A stretch of DNA of 64,000 nucleotides from Rhodospirillales bacterium. GTDB lineage: Bacteria > Pseudomonadota > Alphaproteobacteria > Reyranellales > Reyranellaceae. The translations under genes were made by a program, and so were the position numbers. The stretch is taken from positions 5,236,501-5,300,500 of the forward strand of contig CP064988.1 in NCBI GenBank assembly GCA_016699855.1. The letters run 5' to 3'. This document shows, one piece after another, positions 28,327 through 39,631 of the stretch (the first letter of the stretch is position 1; each line of letters opens with the position of its first letter). The notes beneath the pieces were generated by a model that made no database searches, was not told where the DNA came from, and saw only the letters and a list, made by a program, of their open reading frames with translations.

Positions 28327-30363
28327 GTGGAAATCAAGCGTGTCGTGTGCGCCCACGATTGTCCCGACATGTGCTCGCTGCTGGCCCAGGTCGACAACGG
28401 GCGCGTGGTGAAGATCCAGGGCGATCCCGACCAGCCGTTCACCGCCGGCTTCGCCTGCGCAAAGGTCAACCGCGACACCGAGCTGGTGCATTCGCCGGAG
28501 CGCCTCAAGACGCCGCTGCGGCGCGTCGGCGCCAAGGGCGAGGGCAGGTTCGCCCCGATCGGCTGGGACGAGGCGCTCGACGAGATCACGGCGCGCTGGA
28601 AGGCCGTCATCGCCAAGACCGGACCGCTGGGCATCCTCGGCTACGCCTACAGCGCCCATCAGGGCCTGATGAACCGCGGCATCGTGAACGGCCTGTTCCA
28701 CGCGCTGGGCACGACGCGGCTGCAGGCCGGCACGGTGTGCGACACCTGCTGCGAGACGGCGTGGGACATGACGGTCGGACCGGTCGGCGGCGCCGATCCG
28801 GAGACGGTGGTCGATTCCGACCTGGTGGTGGCGTGGGGCGCCGACCTGATGGCGGTGAACGTCCATTTCTGGGCGATGCTCGAGACGCAGCGCAAACGCG
28901 GCCTCAAGATCGTGGTGATCGATCCGCGCCGCAGCCGCACGGCCCAGAGCGCCGACTGGCACGTTCCAATCAACATCGGCACCGACGCCGCCCTGGCGCT
29001 GGGGATCATGCACATCCTCGTGCGCGACGGGCTGGTCGACCGCGCCTACGTCGCCGCCCACACGACCGGCTTCGACAAGGTCGAGAAGGACGTGCTGCCG
29101 CGCTTCGCGCCGGCGCGCGCGTCGGAGATCACCGGCGTTCCCGCGGCCGACATCGAGAAGCTGGCGGCGATGTACGGCCGCGCCAAGGCGCCGATGATCC
29201 GGCTCGGCGAGGGTATGACGCGGTTCAGCCAGGGCGGGCAGGCGCTGCGCGCCGTGGCGCTGCTGCCGGGCGTCACCGGCGCCTACGCCAAGCGTGGTGG
29301 CGGCGCGATGCTGATGACGGCCGCGTCGTGCGATCTGAACTACGCCGCCGTGCGCAAGCCGTCCGGCCCGGCGGCGACCCGGCTGGTCAACCAGCTCCGG
29401 TTGGGCGACGCGCTGCTGAACATGAAGGATCCGCCGATCCACGCGCTGTTCGTCGCGGCCAACAATCCCGCCGTGACCTGCCCGGAAGCCGGCAAGGTGC
29501 GGCGCGGTCTCGAGCGCGAGGACCTCTTCACCGTGGTGCACGACCCGTTCCTGTCGACGACGGCGCGCTACGCCGACATCGTCCTGCCGGCGGCGACCTA
29601 CCTGGAGACGGACGACCTCTACCGGGCCTACGGCGCCTACTACATGCAGTACGGCCCGCGCGCGGTCGAGCCGCAGGGCGAGGCGTGGTCGAACCTCAAG
29701 CTGGCGCAGACGCTGGCGCGGCGGATGGGGCTGTCCGATCCGGTGTTCTCGATGTCGACCGACGCGATCATCGACGAGCTGTTCAAGGGTTCGACCGGCG
29801 CCGCCGCGGCGGTCGACCGCGCGCGGCTCAAGAACGCCGAGCCGCAGAAGATCGCGCCGGCCAAGTCGGCCGCCGGGCAGGAGTTCCGCACGCCCTCCGG
29901 CAAGCTGGAGTTCTATTCCGAGACGCTGGCGAAGCAGGGCGTGACGCCGGTGCCGGACTGGACGCAGGACGCCGAGGACGCGCGGGAGGCCGCGAAGTGG
30001 CCGCTGCGGTTGCTCACCGCGCCGGGCTACTTCCAGCCGCACACCGCCTATTCGGGCGTCGCCTTCCTGCGCAAGCGCGAGGGCGATCCGTTCTGCGTGC
30101 TGCATCCCGACGACGCGGCCGCCCGCGGCGTCGTCGACGGCCAGCGCGTCAAGCTGTTCAACGACCGCGCGACGGTCGGCCTGGTCGCGCGCGTACGCGA
30201 CGAGATCCAGCCCGGCGTGGTGCTGGTGCCGGGCCAGCGGCCCGACGCCGAGGCGGTGTCCGGCACGGTCAACATGCTGTGCTCGGACCGCTACACCGAC
30301 ATGGGCGAGGGCGCGACCTACCAGAGCACGTGGCTCGACGTCGCGCCGTGGCCGGCGGCCTGA
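28327..30363 (+). CDS. molybdopterin oxidoreductase, DMSO reductase superfamily
   Basis: Cytoplasmic enzyme of 678 aa, with no twin-arginine signal. The N-terminal [4Fe-4S] site is Cys8, Cys12, Cys16 and Cys44. Molybdopterin-binding blocks include VVIDPRRSRTAQSADWHVPI, LFVAANNPAVTCPEAGKV and VLPAATYLETDD, and a C-terminal dinucleotide-binding domain starts at about residue 565 (PLRLLTAPGYFQPHTAYSG). A CDTCCETAW segment near residue 140 may supply a metal ligand. No partner Fe-S or membrane subunit is adjacent, so the electron partner is unknown. The start is GTG at 28327 with AGGAGG upstream. It is inserted between lipA and the COQ10-like gene. Confidence 0.85.
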   Translation: MEIKRVVCAHDCPDMCSLLAQVDNGRVVKIQGDPDQPFTAGFACAKVNRDTELVHSPERLKTPLRRVGAKGEGRFAPIGWDEALDEITARWKAVIAKTGPLGILGYAYSAHQGLMNRGIVNGLFHALGTTRLQAGTVCDTCCETAWDMTVGPVGGADPETVVDSDLVVAWGADLMAVNVHFWAMLETQRKRGLKIVVIDPRRSRTAQSADWHVPINIGTDAALALGIMHILVRDGLVDRAYVAAHTTGFDKVEKDVLPRFAPARASEITGVPAADIEKLAAMYGRAKAPMIRLGEGMTRFSQGGQALRAVALLPGVTGAYAKRGGGAMLMTAASCDLNYAAVRKPSGPAATRLVNQLRLGDALLNMKDPPIHALFVAANNPAVTCPEAGKVRRGLEREDLFTVVHDPFLSTTARYADIVLPAATYLETDDLYRAYGAYYMQYGPRAVEPQGEAWSNLKLAQTLARRMGLSDPVFSMSTDAIIDELFKGSTGAAAAVDRARLKNAEPQKIAPAKSAAGQEFRTPSGKLEFYSETLAKQGVTPVPDWTQDAEDAREAAKWPLRLLTAPGYFQPHTAYSGVAFLRKREGDPFCVLHPDDAAARGVVDGQRVKLFNDRATVGLVARVRDEIQPGVVLVPGQRPDAEAVSGTVNMLCSDRYTDMGEGATYQSTWLDVAPWPAA

Positions 30364-30482
30364 AGCCGCGACCGGAGGGCGACCTTTGGTCCCCTGCCGC
30401 CGGCGCGCCGGCGGTGGCATGATGTGTCTCCGATGCGGCGCGTCCCGTTGGCGCCGCCGCGACGCCAGGAATCTCCCGCCGG

Positions 30483-30974
30483 ATGCCGACGCATAGCGAA
30501 CGACGCGTGGTGCCGTACTCGCCGCGCCAGATCTACGACCTGGTCGCGGATGTCGGGAAGTACCCCGAGTTCCTGCCGTGGTGCGTCGGCGCCCGGGTGC
30601 GCGAGCGCGGCGAGCGGCTGATCGTCGCCGACCTCGCGATCGGCTTCCGCATGTTCCGGGAGCGCTTCACGTCGCGCGTGACCCTGTCGCCGGACGAGCC
30701 GGATGGTCCGCGCATCGACACGGAATACGCCGACGGGCCGTTCAAACGGTTGCATAGCCACTGGATATTCCGGCCGCACGCCGACGGCTGCGAGATCGAC
30801 TTCTTCGTCGATTTCGAATTCCGCTCGCGTCTGCTTCAGGCGACGATCGAACTGCTGTTCCACGAGGCCGTGCGCCGCATGGTGGCGGCGTTCGAGAACC
30901 GGGCCAAGGCGCTGTACGGCAAGCCCGCGCTGGACGCGGCGCGATCCGGCGCCGCGCGGCCGCTGGCGCGCTGA
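30483..30974 (+). CDS. COQ10/RatA-family START-like protein
   Basis: Small lipid-binding protein of 163 aa. The N-terminal strand SERRVVPYSPRQIYDLVADV and the following KYPEFLPWCVGARV are typical of the COQ10/RatA family, which binds ubiquinone or its precursors and supports respiration. Some members are called ribosome-association toxins (RatA), so the role should not be read as a toxin here. Its place after lipA in alphaproteobacteria fits the ubiquinone role. It starts with ATG at 30483. Confidence 0.85.
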   Translation: MPTHSERRVVPYSPRQIYDLVADVGKYPEFLPWCVGARVRERGERLIVADLAIGFRMFRERFTSRVTLSPDEPDGPRIDTEYADGPFKRLHSHWIFRPHADGCEIDFFVDFEFRSRLLQATIELLFHEAVRRMVAAFENRAKALYGKPALDAARSGAARPLAR

Positions 30975-30982
30975 GACGTCGA

Positions 30983-31001
30983 AGCCGGCGCGCGGCCGGC
31001 T
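30983..31001. terminator. hairpin between convergent COQ10-like and GST genes
   Basis: AGCCGGC at 30983-30989 and GCCGGCT at 30995-31001 form a 7-bp stem with a 5-base loop, just after the stop at 30974 and touching the last base of the GST stop. There is no T run. It could terminate either transcript weakly. Confidence 0.35.
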
Positions 31002-31636
31002 CACACCACCTTGTCGCGCATGGTCTGAACAACGGGCACCGTCGCCGCGAAGGACGGCCGCGTCGACAGCCGCGCATGCAGCGCCGCGAGATGGGGATGG
31101 CGCGCGCGCCAGTCCAGTTCGGGGAATCTCGGGTCCATGTAGCCGAGCGCCGATCCGACGGCGATGTCGCCGAGCCCGAACGAATCGCCGCAGGTGAACG
31201 GCGTGTCCGGGCTCACCAGCCGGGCGATCTCCGCCAAGGCGCCCTCGATCTTGCGCCGCTGCCGGACGATCCATGCCTGGCTGCGCTTTTCCGGCTCGCG
31301 CATGCGTTCGATCAGGATCAGCACCAGCGCGTCGCAGAGCCCGTCGCCGAGCACCTCCAGCCTCTTGTGCGCGAGGATTCCCGCGGCGTCCTTCGGGAGC
31401 AGGGAAGGGAGCGGGTGCGTCAGCTCGAGGTACTCGAGGATGAAGCGCGAATCGTAGTAAGCCGCGCCGTCGTCGAGGATCAGCACGGGTATCTTGCCGA
31501 GCGGGTTGTGCGCCGGCGCGCTGGCGTCGTCGTTCCACGGCACCTCCGTGACGAGTTCGAACGGCAGTCCCTTCTCCATCAGCGCGATGCGCGCCTTGCG
31601 GGCGTAGGGGCTGGGCGTGGCGCTGAGCAGACGCAT
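31001..31636 (-). CDS. glutathione S-transferase
   Basis: Soluble GST of 211 aa. The N-terminal thioredoxin fold has SATPSPYARKARIALMEKGL with Ser at the usual catalytic region, NPLGKIPVL with the cis-proline, and DSRFILEYLE for glutathione binding. The C-terminal helical domain includes FTCGDSFGLGDIAVGSALGY. The ATG at 31634-31636 fits the family start; the ORF extends upstream through a repeat and that extension is rejected. The natural substrate is unknown. Confidence 0.85.
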   Translation of the reverse strand: MRLLSATPSPYARKARIALMEKGLPFELVTEVPWNDDASAPAHNPLGKIPVLILDDGAAYYDSRFILEYLELTHPLPSLLPKDAAGILAHKRLEVLGDGLCDALVLILIERMREPEKRSQAWIVRQRRKIEGALAEIARLVSPDTPFTCGDSFGLGDIAVGSALGYMDPRFPELDWRARHPHLAALHARLSTRPSFAATVPVVQTMRDKVV

Positions 31637-31672
31637 GGGGGAATCCTTCGGTTTGGCTTCCTCGTCCGTTCC

Positions 31673-31737
31673 GTCATTCCGAGCGCCGCGAGGGATCAAG
31701 TCGCCGCCCCTGGATCCCTCGCTTCGCCCGGGATGAC
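31673..31737. repeat. GTCATCCC-type palindrome, copy 2
   Basis: A 65-bp imperfect dyad: GTCATTCCGAGCGCCGCGAG on the left and CTCGCTTCGCCCGGGATGAC on the right, with a central GGATC pair. It is the same family as the elements near 14202, 46179 and 59252. It sits between the GST start and the cinA stop, both on the minus strand, so here it lies within a possible transcript. Confidence 0.65.
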
Positions 31738-31749
31738 GGAGTAGTAGCG

Positions 31750-32250
31750 CTACGCGACCGCCCGGCGCAGGAGGGCCAAGGCGATCTCTACCGCGGCGGC
31801 GCGCACCGCGTCACGGTCGCCGGGCAGCACGTGGCGCTCGTCGAGCACCGCGGCGCCGCGCCGCGCCAGGCCGAAATGCACGAGGCCGACCGGCTTCTCC
31901 GCCGACCCGCCACCGGGGCCGGCGACGCCGGTGATCGACACGGCCACGTCGGCCAGCGAGTTGCCGACCGCGCCGGTGGCCATGGCCCGCGCGACCTGCG
32001 CGCTGACGGCGCCGTAGGACAGAAGCGTGACGCGCGGCACGCCCAGCAGGCTCTCCTTGGCCTCGTTGCTGTAGGTCGCGAAGCCGCGCTCGACGACGTC
32101 GGACGAGCCGGGGATCGCGGTGAGCGTCGCGGCGACGAGGCCGCCGGTGCACGACTCCGCCGTCGCCAGCTTCAATCCGGCGCGGCGGTAGCGGTCGAGC
32201 AGGTCGGTGGCGAGCTCGCGCCACGGGCCGGGGAAGAGCGTGTCGGTCAT
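31750..32250 (-). CDS. pncC: CinA C-terminal-type nicotinamide-nucleotide amidase
   Basis: Deamidates nicotinamide mononucleotide to nicotinate mononucleotide in NAD salvage. The 166-aa protein has only the amidase domain, not the N-terminal CinA molybdopterin-like domain. Motifs are LATAESCTGGLVAATLT, FATYSNEAKESLLGV, and SITGVAGPGGGSAEKPVGLV. It starts with ATG at 32248-32250. Placement next to ispDF is typical of alphaproteobacteria. Confidence 0.9.
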   Translation of the reverse strand: MTDTLFPGPWRELATDLLDRYRRAGLKLATAESCTGGLVAATLTAIPGSSDVVERGFATYSNEAKESLLGVPRVTLLSYGAVSAQVARAMATGAVGNSLADVAVSITGVAGPGGGSAEKPVGLVHFGLARRGAAVLDERHVLPGDRDAVRAAAVEIALALLRRAVA

Positions 32251-32276
32251 CGTTGGATCGCCCGTCGCTGAAGTCG

Positions 32277-33461
32277 TCAGTGGTCCCGTGCCGGTAGCTC
32301 GACCGACGCGGTCGCCTGCACGGCGATGCCCTCGCCGCGGCCGGTGAATCCGAGCCGCTCGGTCGTCGTCGCCTTGATCCCGACGCGACCCGGCGCGACG
32401 CCGAGGATATCCGCGATCCGGGCCTGGATGCGGTCGCGGTGCGGGCCGATCCTGGGGCGCTCGCAGATGATCGTGAGGTCGACGTTGACGATCCGGCCGC
32501 CGGCGGCGCGCACGAGGTCCATGGCGTGGCGGACGAAGCCGTCGGACGCCGCGCCGCGCCACCGTGGATCGGACGGCGGGAAGTGCTGGCCGATATCGCC
32601 GGCCGCGATGGCGCCGAGCAGCGCGTCGGTCAAGGCGTGGAGCGCGACATCGGCGTCGGAGTGGCCGACCAGCCCTTGGTCGTGCGGGATGGGGACGCCG
32701 CCTAGGATGACCGACGCGCCCTGGCCGAAGGCGTGGACGTCGAACCCGGTGCCGGTCCGGGTCTCGCGGCGGGACATGCGCGCGGCCGCCCGTTCCAGGT
32801 CCTCAGCCGTCGTGATCTTGTCGTTGTCCACATGCCCCTCGACCATCCGGACGGCCAGACCGGCCTGTTCGGCGACCGCCACATCGTCCGTCAACGCGGT
32901 CGCCTCGTCCTGCGCCAGGGAGGCCACCGCGCGGTGCGCCGCCAACAGGCGGTCGAATCTGAACACCTGTGGTGTCTGCGCCCGCCACAATCCGGCACGG
33001 TCGACGGTCGCGGCGACCCGTCCGTCGGCCTCGACGCGCTTCAGGGTGTCGGCGACACGCACTCCCGCCACGGCGCCATCGACGGCGGGGTCGTCGAGCG
33101 TGGCCAAGGTCCGGGTGAGGGTCCTTTGGTCGACGAACGGGCGGGCGGCGTCATGGATCAGGACCACATCGGGCGGATTCCCGGCCAGCGCCTCCAGCCC
33201 ATTGAGGACGGATCTTTGCCGCGTCGGGCCGCCATCCACGGGCGGAGCGACCGTTAGGCCGACGACGGCGGCATCGTAAAGGGTGCGGTCGGCGGGGGCG
33301 ATCACCACATGTATGGCGTCGATCCGGGGATGGCCCGAAATTTGCTCAATTGTCCAACGAAGCACCGGGCGATGGCCTATTTCCCGGTACTGCTTGGGCA
33401 AATCTCCGCCGGCACGGTGTCCTCGACCGGCGGCGACGATGAGGGCGACAGTGCGTGGCAT
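32277..33461 (-). CDS. ispDF: bifunctional IspD/IspF enzyme
   Basis: Two steps of the MEP isoprenoid pathway in one 394-aa protein. Residues about 1-230 are the CDP-ME synthase IspD ([20 protein letters not shown], then [12 protein letters not shown] and [16 protein letters not shown]). Residues about 235-394 are the MECDP synthase IspF ([47 protein letters not shown]), with the Asp/His zinc ligands present. The fused form is common in alphaproteobacteria. The start at 33459-33461 gives [12 protein letters not shown]. It is transcribed in the same direction as pncC, 26 bases apart. Confidence 0.95.
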   Translation of the reverse strand: MPRTVALIVAAGRGHRAGGDLPKQYREIGHRPVLRWTIEQISGHPRIDAIHVVIAPADRTLYDAAVVGLTVAPPVDGGPTRQRSVLNGLEALAGNPPDVVLIHDAARPFVDQRTLTRTLATLDDPAVDGAVAGVRVADTLKRVEADGRVAATVDRAGLWRAQTPQVFRFDRLLAAHRAVASLAQDEATALTDDVAVAEQAGLAVRMVEGHVDNDKITTAEDLERAAARMSRRETRTGTGFDVHAFGQGASVILGGVPIPHDQGLVGHSDADVALHALTDALLGAIAAGDIGQHFPPSDPRWRGAASDGFVRHAMDLVRAAGGRIVNVDLTIICERPRIGPHRDRIQARIADILGVAPGRVGIKATTTERLGFTGRGEGIAVQATASVELPARDH

Positions 33462-33542
33462 GGCCTCCGAATACTCCCCTGCGTCGGTAACGTCGATGAC
33501 GTTGCATGCCGCAGCGCAGCAGAGTAGAAGGGGGCGCATAAA

Positions 33543-33570
33543 TTTTGTGCAGATTGGTGATTGCACAAAA
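33543..33570. promoter_or_regulatory. perfect inverted repeat in the ispDF-dusB divergent region
   Basis: TTTTGTGCA at 33543-33551 and TGCACAAAA at 33562-33570 form a 9-bp perfect dyad with a 10-base spacer, two helical turns centre to centre. It ends 12 bases before the dusB ATG and lies in an AT-rich pocket. The arm orientation is opposite to the GCAC...GTGC of NtrC sites. It may be an operator for the dusB-ntrBC transcript. Confidence 0.45.
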
Positions 33571-33582
33571 AATGGACACCTT

Positions 33583-34683
33583 ATGATGCCCGCCCCAAAC
33601 AACTCTTCCACGCCGTCCAGCGGCGAGAGCGCTGCGCGCCCGGTGGCGCGCCTGGCGCCGATCCGAATCGGCCCGGTGACGCTGGAGGATCCGGTGGTGC
33701 TGGCGCCTATGTCCGGTGTCACAGACATGCCGTTCCGGCGTCTGGTGAAGCGTTCCGGCGCCGGGCTCGTGGTGTCGGAGATGATCGCCAGCCAGGCGAT
33801 GGTCCGCGAAAACCAGAAGACATTGATGATGGCCGCCCGCGGCGCCGAGGAGTATCCGATGTCGGTCCAGCTCGCGGGTTGCGAGCCGGAAGTGATGGCC
33901 GAGGCGGCTCGCCTCAACGAGGCGCGCGGCGTCGACCTGATCGACATCAATTTCGGCTGCCCGGTGAAGAAGGTCGTCAACGGCCACGCCGGCTCGGCGC
34001 TGATGCGCGACGAGGTCCACGCCGCGAGGATCCTCACCGCCACCGCGCGCGCGGTGTCCGTGCCCGTGACGCTGAAGATGCGGAAGGGGTGGGACGACGC
34101 GAACCTCAACGCGCCGCGCCTCGCCCGGATCGCCGAGGAGTGCGGCATCCGCATGATCACCGTCCACGGCCGCACGCGCTGCCAGTTCTACGAGGGCCGC
34201 GCCGACTGGTCGTTCGTCGCGAAGGTCAAGGCCGCGACGTCGCTGCCGGTGATCGTCAACGGCGACATCACCAGCCTCGAGGACGCCGTCGCCGCGCTCG
34301 AGGCCAGCGGCGCCGACGGCGTGATGATCGGCCGCGGCGCCTACGGCCGCCCGTGGTTCCTCGCCCAGGTCGCGCGCTATCTCCGAACCGGCGAGCGGAT
34401 TCCCGAGCCCGGCCTCGAGGCGCAACGCGCCGTCGTGCTCGGCCATTTCGACGACATGCTGCGCCACTACGGCGAGAACGCCGGAGTGCGCATGGCCCGC
34501 AAGCACATCAGCTGGTACTCGAAGGGCCTGACCGGCTCCGCCGAGTTCCGCGCCGTCGTCAACCGCATCGCCGCGCCCGCCGAGGTGCGCGCCGCGATCG
34601 ACCGGTTCTACGCGCCGCTGATCGCGCGCGGCGCGACCCGCGAAGCCGGCGGCGCGCCCGAGCCCGTGCTGGAGGCGGCCTGA
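33583..34683 (+). CDS. dusB: tRNA-dihydrouridine synthase (NifR3)
   Basis: FMN enzyme of about 366 aa that reduces uridine in tRNA. Motifs are [33 protein letters not shown] with the catalytic Cys, [11 protein letters not shown] and [13 protein letters not shown]. Its linkage upstream of ntrB-ntrC is the known nifR3-ntrBC arrangement of alphaproteobacteria. The start is the ATG at 33583 or 33586, without a clear ribosome site. ntrB begins one base after its stop. Confidence 0.93.
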   Translation: MMPAPNNSSTPSSGESAARPVARLAPIRIGPVTLEDPVVLAPMSGVTDMPFRRLVKRSGAGLVVSEMIASQAMVRENQKTLMMAARGAEEYPMSVQLAGCEPEVMAEAARLNEARGVDLIDINFGCPVKKVVNGHAGSALMRDEVHAARILTATARAVSVPVTLKMRKGWDDANLNAPRLARIAEECGIRMITVHGRTRCQFYEGRADWSFVAKVKAATSLPVIVNGDITSLEDAVAALEASGADGVMIGRGAYGRPWFLAQVARYLRTGERIPEPGLEAQRAVVLGHFDDMLRHYGENAGVRMARKHISWYSKGLTGSAEFRAVVNRIAAPAEVRAAIDRFYAPLIARGATREAGGAPEPVLEAA

Positions 34684-34684
34684 C

Positions 34685-35803
34685 ATGGCGCTGCCGGCGA
34701 CGCGCCTCCCGACACGTCCGGGCCCGACGCCGGCGGCGATCCTCGATGCGTTGATCGAGGCGGTGGTCGTGGTCGACGATTCGGTGATCGCCTACGCCAA
34801 CGGCGCCGCCGAGCAGTTCTTCGGGGTCGGCGCGCCGCTGATGATCGGCCGGTCGCTGCGGGAGTTCCTGCCGGAGGACTCGCCGCTGTTCTCGTTGCTG
34901 GAGCAGGTCGTGCGGACCGGCGCGGCGGTGTCGGAGACCGGCGTGACGCTGTCCTCGCCGCGCATCGGCAACCGGTTCGTGGCGATCCTCGTGTCGCCGC
35001 TGGGCGACGGGAGCGACGCCGTGGCGTTGTCGCTGCACGAGCAATCCATCGCCCGCAAGATCGACAATCAGATGATGCACCGGGGCGCCGCGCGCTCCGT
35101 CAGCGCCATGGGCTCGATGCTGGCGCACGAAGTCAAGAATCCGCTGTCCGGGATCCGCGGCGCCGCGCAGCTGCTGGAGCAGAGCGTCGGCGAGTCCGAA
35201 CGCGAGCTGACGCAGCTCATCTGCGACGAGACCGACCGGATCGTGGCGCTGGTCGACCGCATGGAGGCGTTCTCCGACGACCGCCCGATCGAGCGTGGCC
35301 CGGTCAACGTCCACCAGGTGCTGGGCCACGTGCGCCGCGTCGCCGAGCACGGCTTCGGACGGCGCGCCCGCTTCTCCGAGGTCTACGATCCGTCGCTGCC
35401 CGACGTGTGGGGAAACCGCGACCAGCTGGTCCAGGTGTTCCTGAACCTCGTGAAGAACGCCTGCGAGGCGCTGCCGCCGGAGGGCGGGGCGGTCGTGCTG
35501 TCGACGGCCTACCGCCAGGGCGTCCGGCTGGCGCTGCCGGGCACGCGCCAGCGCGTGCATCTGCCGCTGGTCGTCTCGGTCCAGGACGACGGCCCCGGCA
35601 TCCCGGCGGCGATCGGCGAGAACCTGTTCGACGCCTTCGTCAGCACGAAAGTGAACGGCACCGGCCTCGGCCTCGCGCTGGTCGCGAAGATCGTCAACGA
35701 CCACGGTGGCGTCGTCGAGTTCGAGAGCGCGCCCGGCCGCACCACCTTCAACGTCATGCTGCCGATGCGGCCCGGCGACGGGCGCGACAGCGCGCGCGCG
35801 TGA
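34685..35803 (+). CDS. ntrB: nitrogen regulation sensor kinase NtrB
   Basis: Cytoplasmic histidine kinase of 372 aa that phosphorylates NtrC under nitrogen limitation, usually under PII control. A PAS domain occupies about residues 15-125 ([20 protein letters not shown]). The phospho-acceptor is His148 in [20 protein letters not shown], followed by the ATPase domain with [10 protein letters not shown] (N box), QDDGPGIP and [18 protein letters not shown] (G boxes). Closely coupled to dusB upstream and ntrC downstream. Confidence 0.95.
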   Translation: MALPATRLPTRPGPTPAAILDALIEAVVVVDDSVIAYANGAAEQFFGVGAPLMIGRSLREFLPEDSPLFSLLEQVVRTGAAVSETGVTLSSPRIGNRFVAILVSPLGDGSDAVALSLHEQSIARKIDNQMMHRGAARSVSAMGSMLAHEVKNPLSGIRGAAQLLEQSVGESERELTQLICDETDRIVALVDRMEAFSDDRPIERGPVNVHQVLGHVRRVAEHGFGRRARFSEVYDPSLPDVWGNRDQLVQVFLNLVKNACEALPPEGGAVVLSTAYRQGVRLALPGTRQRVHLPLVVSVQDDGPGIPAAIGENLFDAFVSTKVNGTGLGLALVAKIVNDHGGVVEFESAPGRTTFNVMLPMRPGDGRDSARA

Positions 35804-35820
35804 GGAGATACAGCCCGTCC

Positions 35821-37290
<1,470 letters not shown>

Positions 37291-37344
37291 GGCGGCCGCC
37301 GGCGGAACTGCCCGCGCCGGGCGTTCTGCGATAGACTGGCGGCG

Positions 37345-39591
37345 ATGTCCGTCCAGTCCCCCTCCATCTCTGCGCGGCTGTCGCGCCGTGTCGGCCGCAT
37401 CCTGTTCAGCCGCGGCGTCGCCTACGCGCTGGCCGTCCTCGCCATCGCCGCCGGCGCCGTCACGTTCGCCGCGTTCTTCGGCTGGCTGCCGCGCCGGTTC
37501 ACGGCGCCGCGTTTCATCCGCTCGCTGCTGGCGGTCGACCTCGCCATCGTGGTGGCGCTGGCCGGCGTGGTGGTCGTCCAGCTCGCGCGCTCGTGGATCG
37601 AACGCCGGCGCGGCGGCGCCGGGGCGCGCCTGCACCTGCGCCTCGTGCTGCTGTTCGGCCTGTTCGCGGTCGTGCCGACCTTCGCGGTGTCGATGGTGTC
37701 GGGCTACTGGCTGTCGGTCAGCGTGCGCGAATTCGTGGGCGAGCAGATCGGCGGCGGGCTGGAGAGCGGCCGCCTTCTGGCCGGCGCGGCGCGCGACCCG
37801 GTGCGCGCCGCCATGCTGCGCGACGTCGAGGAGATATCGCGCGGCCTGCAGGAGCTGGGGGCGGAGACGGTGGGCGATTCCAGCCGCGCGCCGCAGTTCC
37901 TATCGCGGCTGTCGGCGGGCCGACCGCTGGTCGAGGCCACGATCGTCGATATGGACGGCAAGGTGATCGCCTCGTCGATCGCGATCGACAGCGGGATCAC
38001 GACGGCGACGGTGCCGCCCGCCGAGGCGCTGCGCCGCGCCCGCACCGAGGCCAAGCCGGTGATCGCGCCGCTCAGCAACGGCGTCTACGTGATCCTCCAC
38101 CTGTTCAGCGACGCGAACCTGTTCCTGGTCACGGGGCACGCCGTCGATCCCGCGCTGTGGTTCCATGGCGACCGCATCGAGCGCGCCCAGGCGTTCTACG
38201 CCGACCTCGACGCCAACCTCGAAGGCACGCAGGCGAACGTGTTCGCCATCTACGCGCTGATCGCGTTGCTGATGCTGCTGTCTGCCGTGTTCATGGCGTT
38301 GACCTTCGCGTCGCGCCTGACCGAGCCGATCGGCGGGCTGATGACGGCGGCGGAGCGGGTGCGCAAAGGCGATCTCACGGCCCGGGTGGCGGCGACGTCG
38401 GCCGACGACGAGCTCGGCCGCCTCGTGCGCGCGTTCAACCGGATGACCGCGCAGCTCGACCAGCAGCGGCGGGAGCTGGTCGACGCCAACCGCGAGCTCG
38501 ACCAGCGTCGCGAGCTGACCGAGGCGATCCTCGCGGGCGTCTCCGCCGGCGTGCTCAGCGTCGACGCCGACGGACGCATCGACCGGTCGAACCGCTCGGC
38601 GGCGGAGCTGCTCTCGATACCGGTCCAGGAGATCGAGGGGCGGCGCCTGCTGGAGGTCATGCCCGAGCTGGGCGACGCGCTCGAGACCGCCCGCGCACGG
38701 CCGGACCGTCTCGCCCAAAGCCAGATCGACATCGCGCGGGGAGGGGCCACGCGCACGCTGCTCGTCCGCATCGCCGCCGAGCGCGCCGATTCCGGAGTTC
38801 GCGGATTCGTCGTCACCTTCGACGACGTCAGCGACCTGATGTCGGCGCAGCGCATGGCCGCCTGGGCCGACGTCGCGCGCCGCATCGCCCACGAGATCAA
38901 GAATCCGCTGACACCGATCCAGCTCTCGGCAGAGCGGCTCAAGCGGCGCTACCTCAAGCAGATCACGCAGGACCCCGAGACGTTCACGATCTGCACGGAC
39001 ACCATCATCCGCCAGGTCGGCGATATCGGCCGCATGGTCGACGAGTTCTCGTCGTTCGCGCGCATGCCGAGGCCGACGCTGGCGGAGGAGGACCTCAAGG
39101 AGCTGTGTCAGCAGGCGCTGTTCCTCCAGCGCAACGCCCAGCCCCAGGTCGCGTTCACGGAGAACCTGACGGCCGCGCCGTTGCGCTGGCGCTGCGACCG
39201 GCGCCAGATCGGGCAGGCGCTGACGAACCTGCTGAAGAACGCGGGCGAGGCGATCGAGGGGCGCGAGCCGGCGGCCGACGGCGCCCGGCCGCCGCCTGGC
39301 GAGATATCGCTGACGCTGACCGAGGGTCCGGACGGCGCGCCGCGCATCGTCGTCGAGGACAACGGCCGCGGCCTGCCCAAGGAGGGCCGCGCGCGTCTCA
39401 CCGAGCCGTACGTCACGACCCGCGGAAAGGGCACCGGCCTGGGCCTGGCGATCGTGAAGAAGATCATGGAGGACCACGGCGGCGCCCTGGCGCTCGACGA
39501 CCGCGAGGGTGGCGGCGCCCGCATCTCTCTGATATTCCATCGGCCGGACAGCGACATACGCGCCACGCCGCCGGCGGCGGCCGGGTCGTGA
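37345..39591 (+). CDS. ntrY: membrane sensor kinase NtrY
   Basis: Inner-membrane histidine kinase of 748 aa, linked in other alphaproteobacteria to nitrogen metabolism and to redox/envelope adaptation. There are about four membrane helices in the first 330 residues with a periplasmic loop between the later two. A HAMP domain follows (SRLTEPIGGLMTAAERVRKG), then PAS (about 390-490), a dimerisation domain with His516 in ARRIAHEIKNPLTPIQLSAE, and an ATPase domain (LTNLLKNAGEAI, EDNGRGLPKEGR, GKGTGLGLAIVKKIMEDHGG). Confidence 0.94.
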   Translation: MSVQSPSISARLSRRVGRILFSRGVAYALAVLAIAAGAVTFAAFFGWLPRRFTAPRFIRSLLAVDLAIVVALAGVVVVQLARSWIERRRGGAGARLHLRLVLLFGLFAVVPTFAVSMVSGYWLSVSVREFVGEQIGGGLESGRLLAGAARDPVRAAMLRDVEEISRGLQELGAETVGDSSRAPQFLSRLSAGRPLVEATIVDMDGKVIASSIAIDSGITTATVPPAEALRRARTEAKPVIAPLSNGVYVILHLFSDANLFLVTGHAVDPALWFHGDRIERAQAFYADLDANLEGTQANVFAIYALIALLMLLSAVFMALTFASRLTEPIGGLMTAAERVRKGDLTARVAATSADDELGRLVRAFNRMTAQLDQQRRELVDANRELDQRRELTEAILAGVSAGVLSVDADGRIDRSNRSAAELLSIPVQEIEGRRLLEVMPELGDALETARARPDRLAQSQIDIARGGATRTLLVRIAAERADSGVRGFVVTFDDVSDLMSAQRMAAWADVARRIAHEIKNPLTPIQLSAERLKRRYLKQITQDPETFTICTDTIIRQVGDIGRMVDEFSSFARMPRPTLAEEDLKELCQQALFLQRNAQPQVAFTENLTAAPLRWRCDRRQIGQALTNLLKNAGEAIEGREPAADGARPPPGEISLTLTEGPDGAPRIVVEDNGRGLPKEGRARLTEPYVTTRGKGTGLGLAIVKKIMEDHGGALALDDREGGGARISLIFHRPDSDIRATPPAAAGS

Positions 39592-39631
39592 CCGGAACGG
39601 CCGCCGCCTCGACACCCGACCGACAGTAGCC

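Noticed and set aside
28099..30420. Minus-strand ORF of 773 codons over the molybdopterin enzyme
   Set aside because: Antisense shadow of a clear oxidoreductase gene; composition is not protein-like.
30483..30974. RatA toxin of a toxin-antitoxin pair
   Set aside because: No antitoxin partner (RatB-like) is adjacent, and the position after lipA fits a COQ10-type ubiquinone-binding role.
33543..33570. NtrC or NifA binding site upstream of dusB
   Set aside because: NtrC sites have GCAC facing GTGC, and NifA sites are TGT-N10-ACA. Here the arms are reversed and the spacing differs, so I call it only an unknown dyad.
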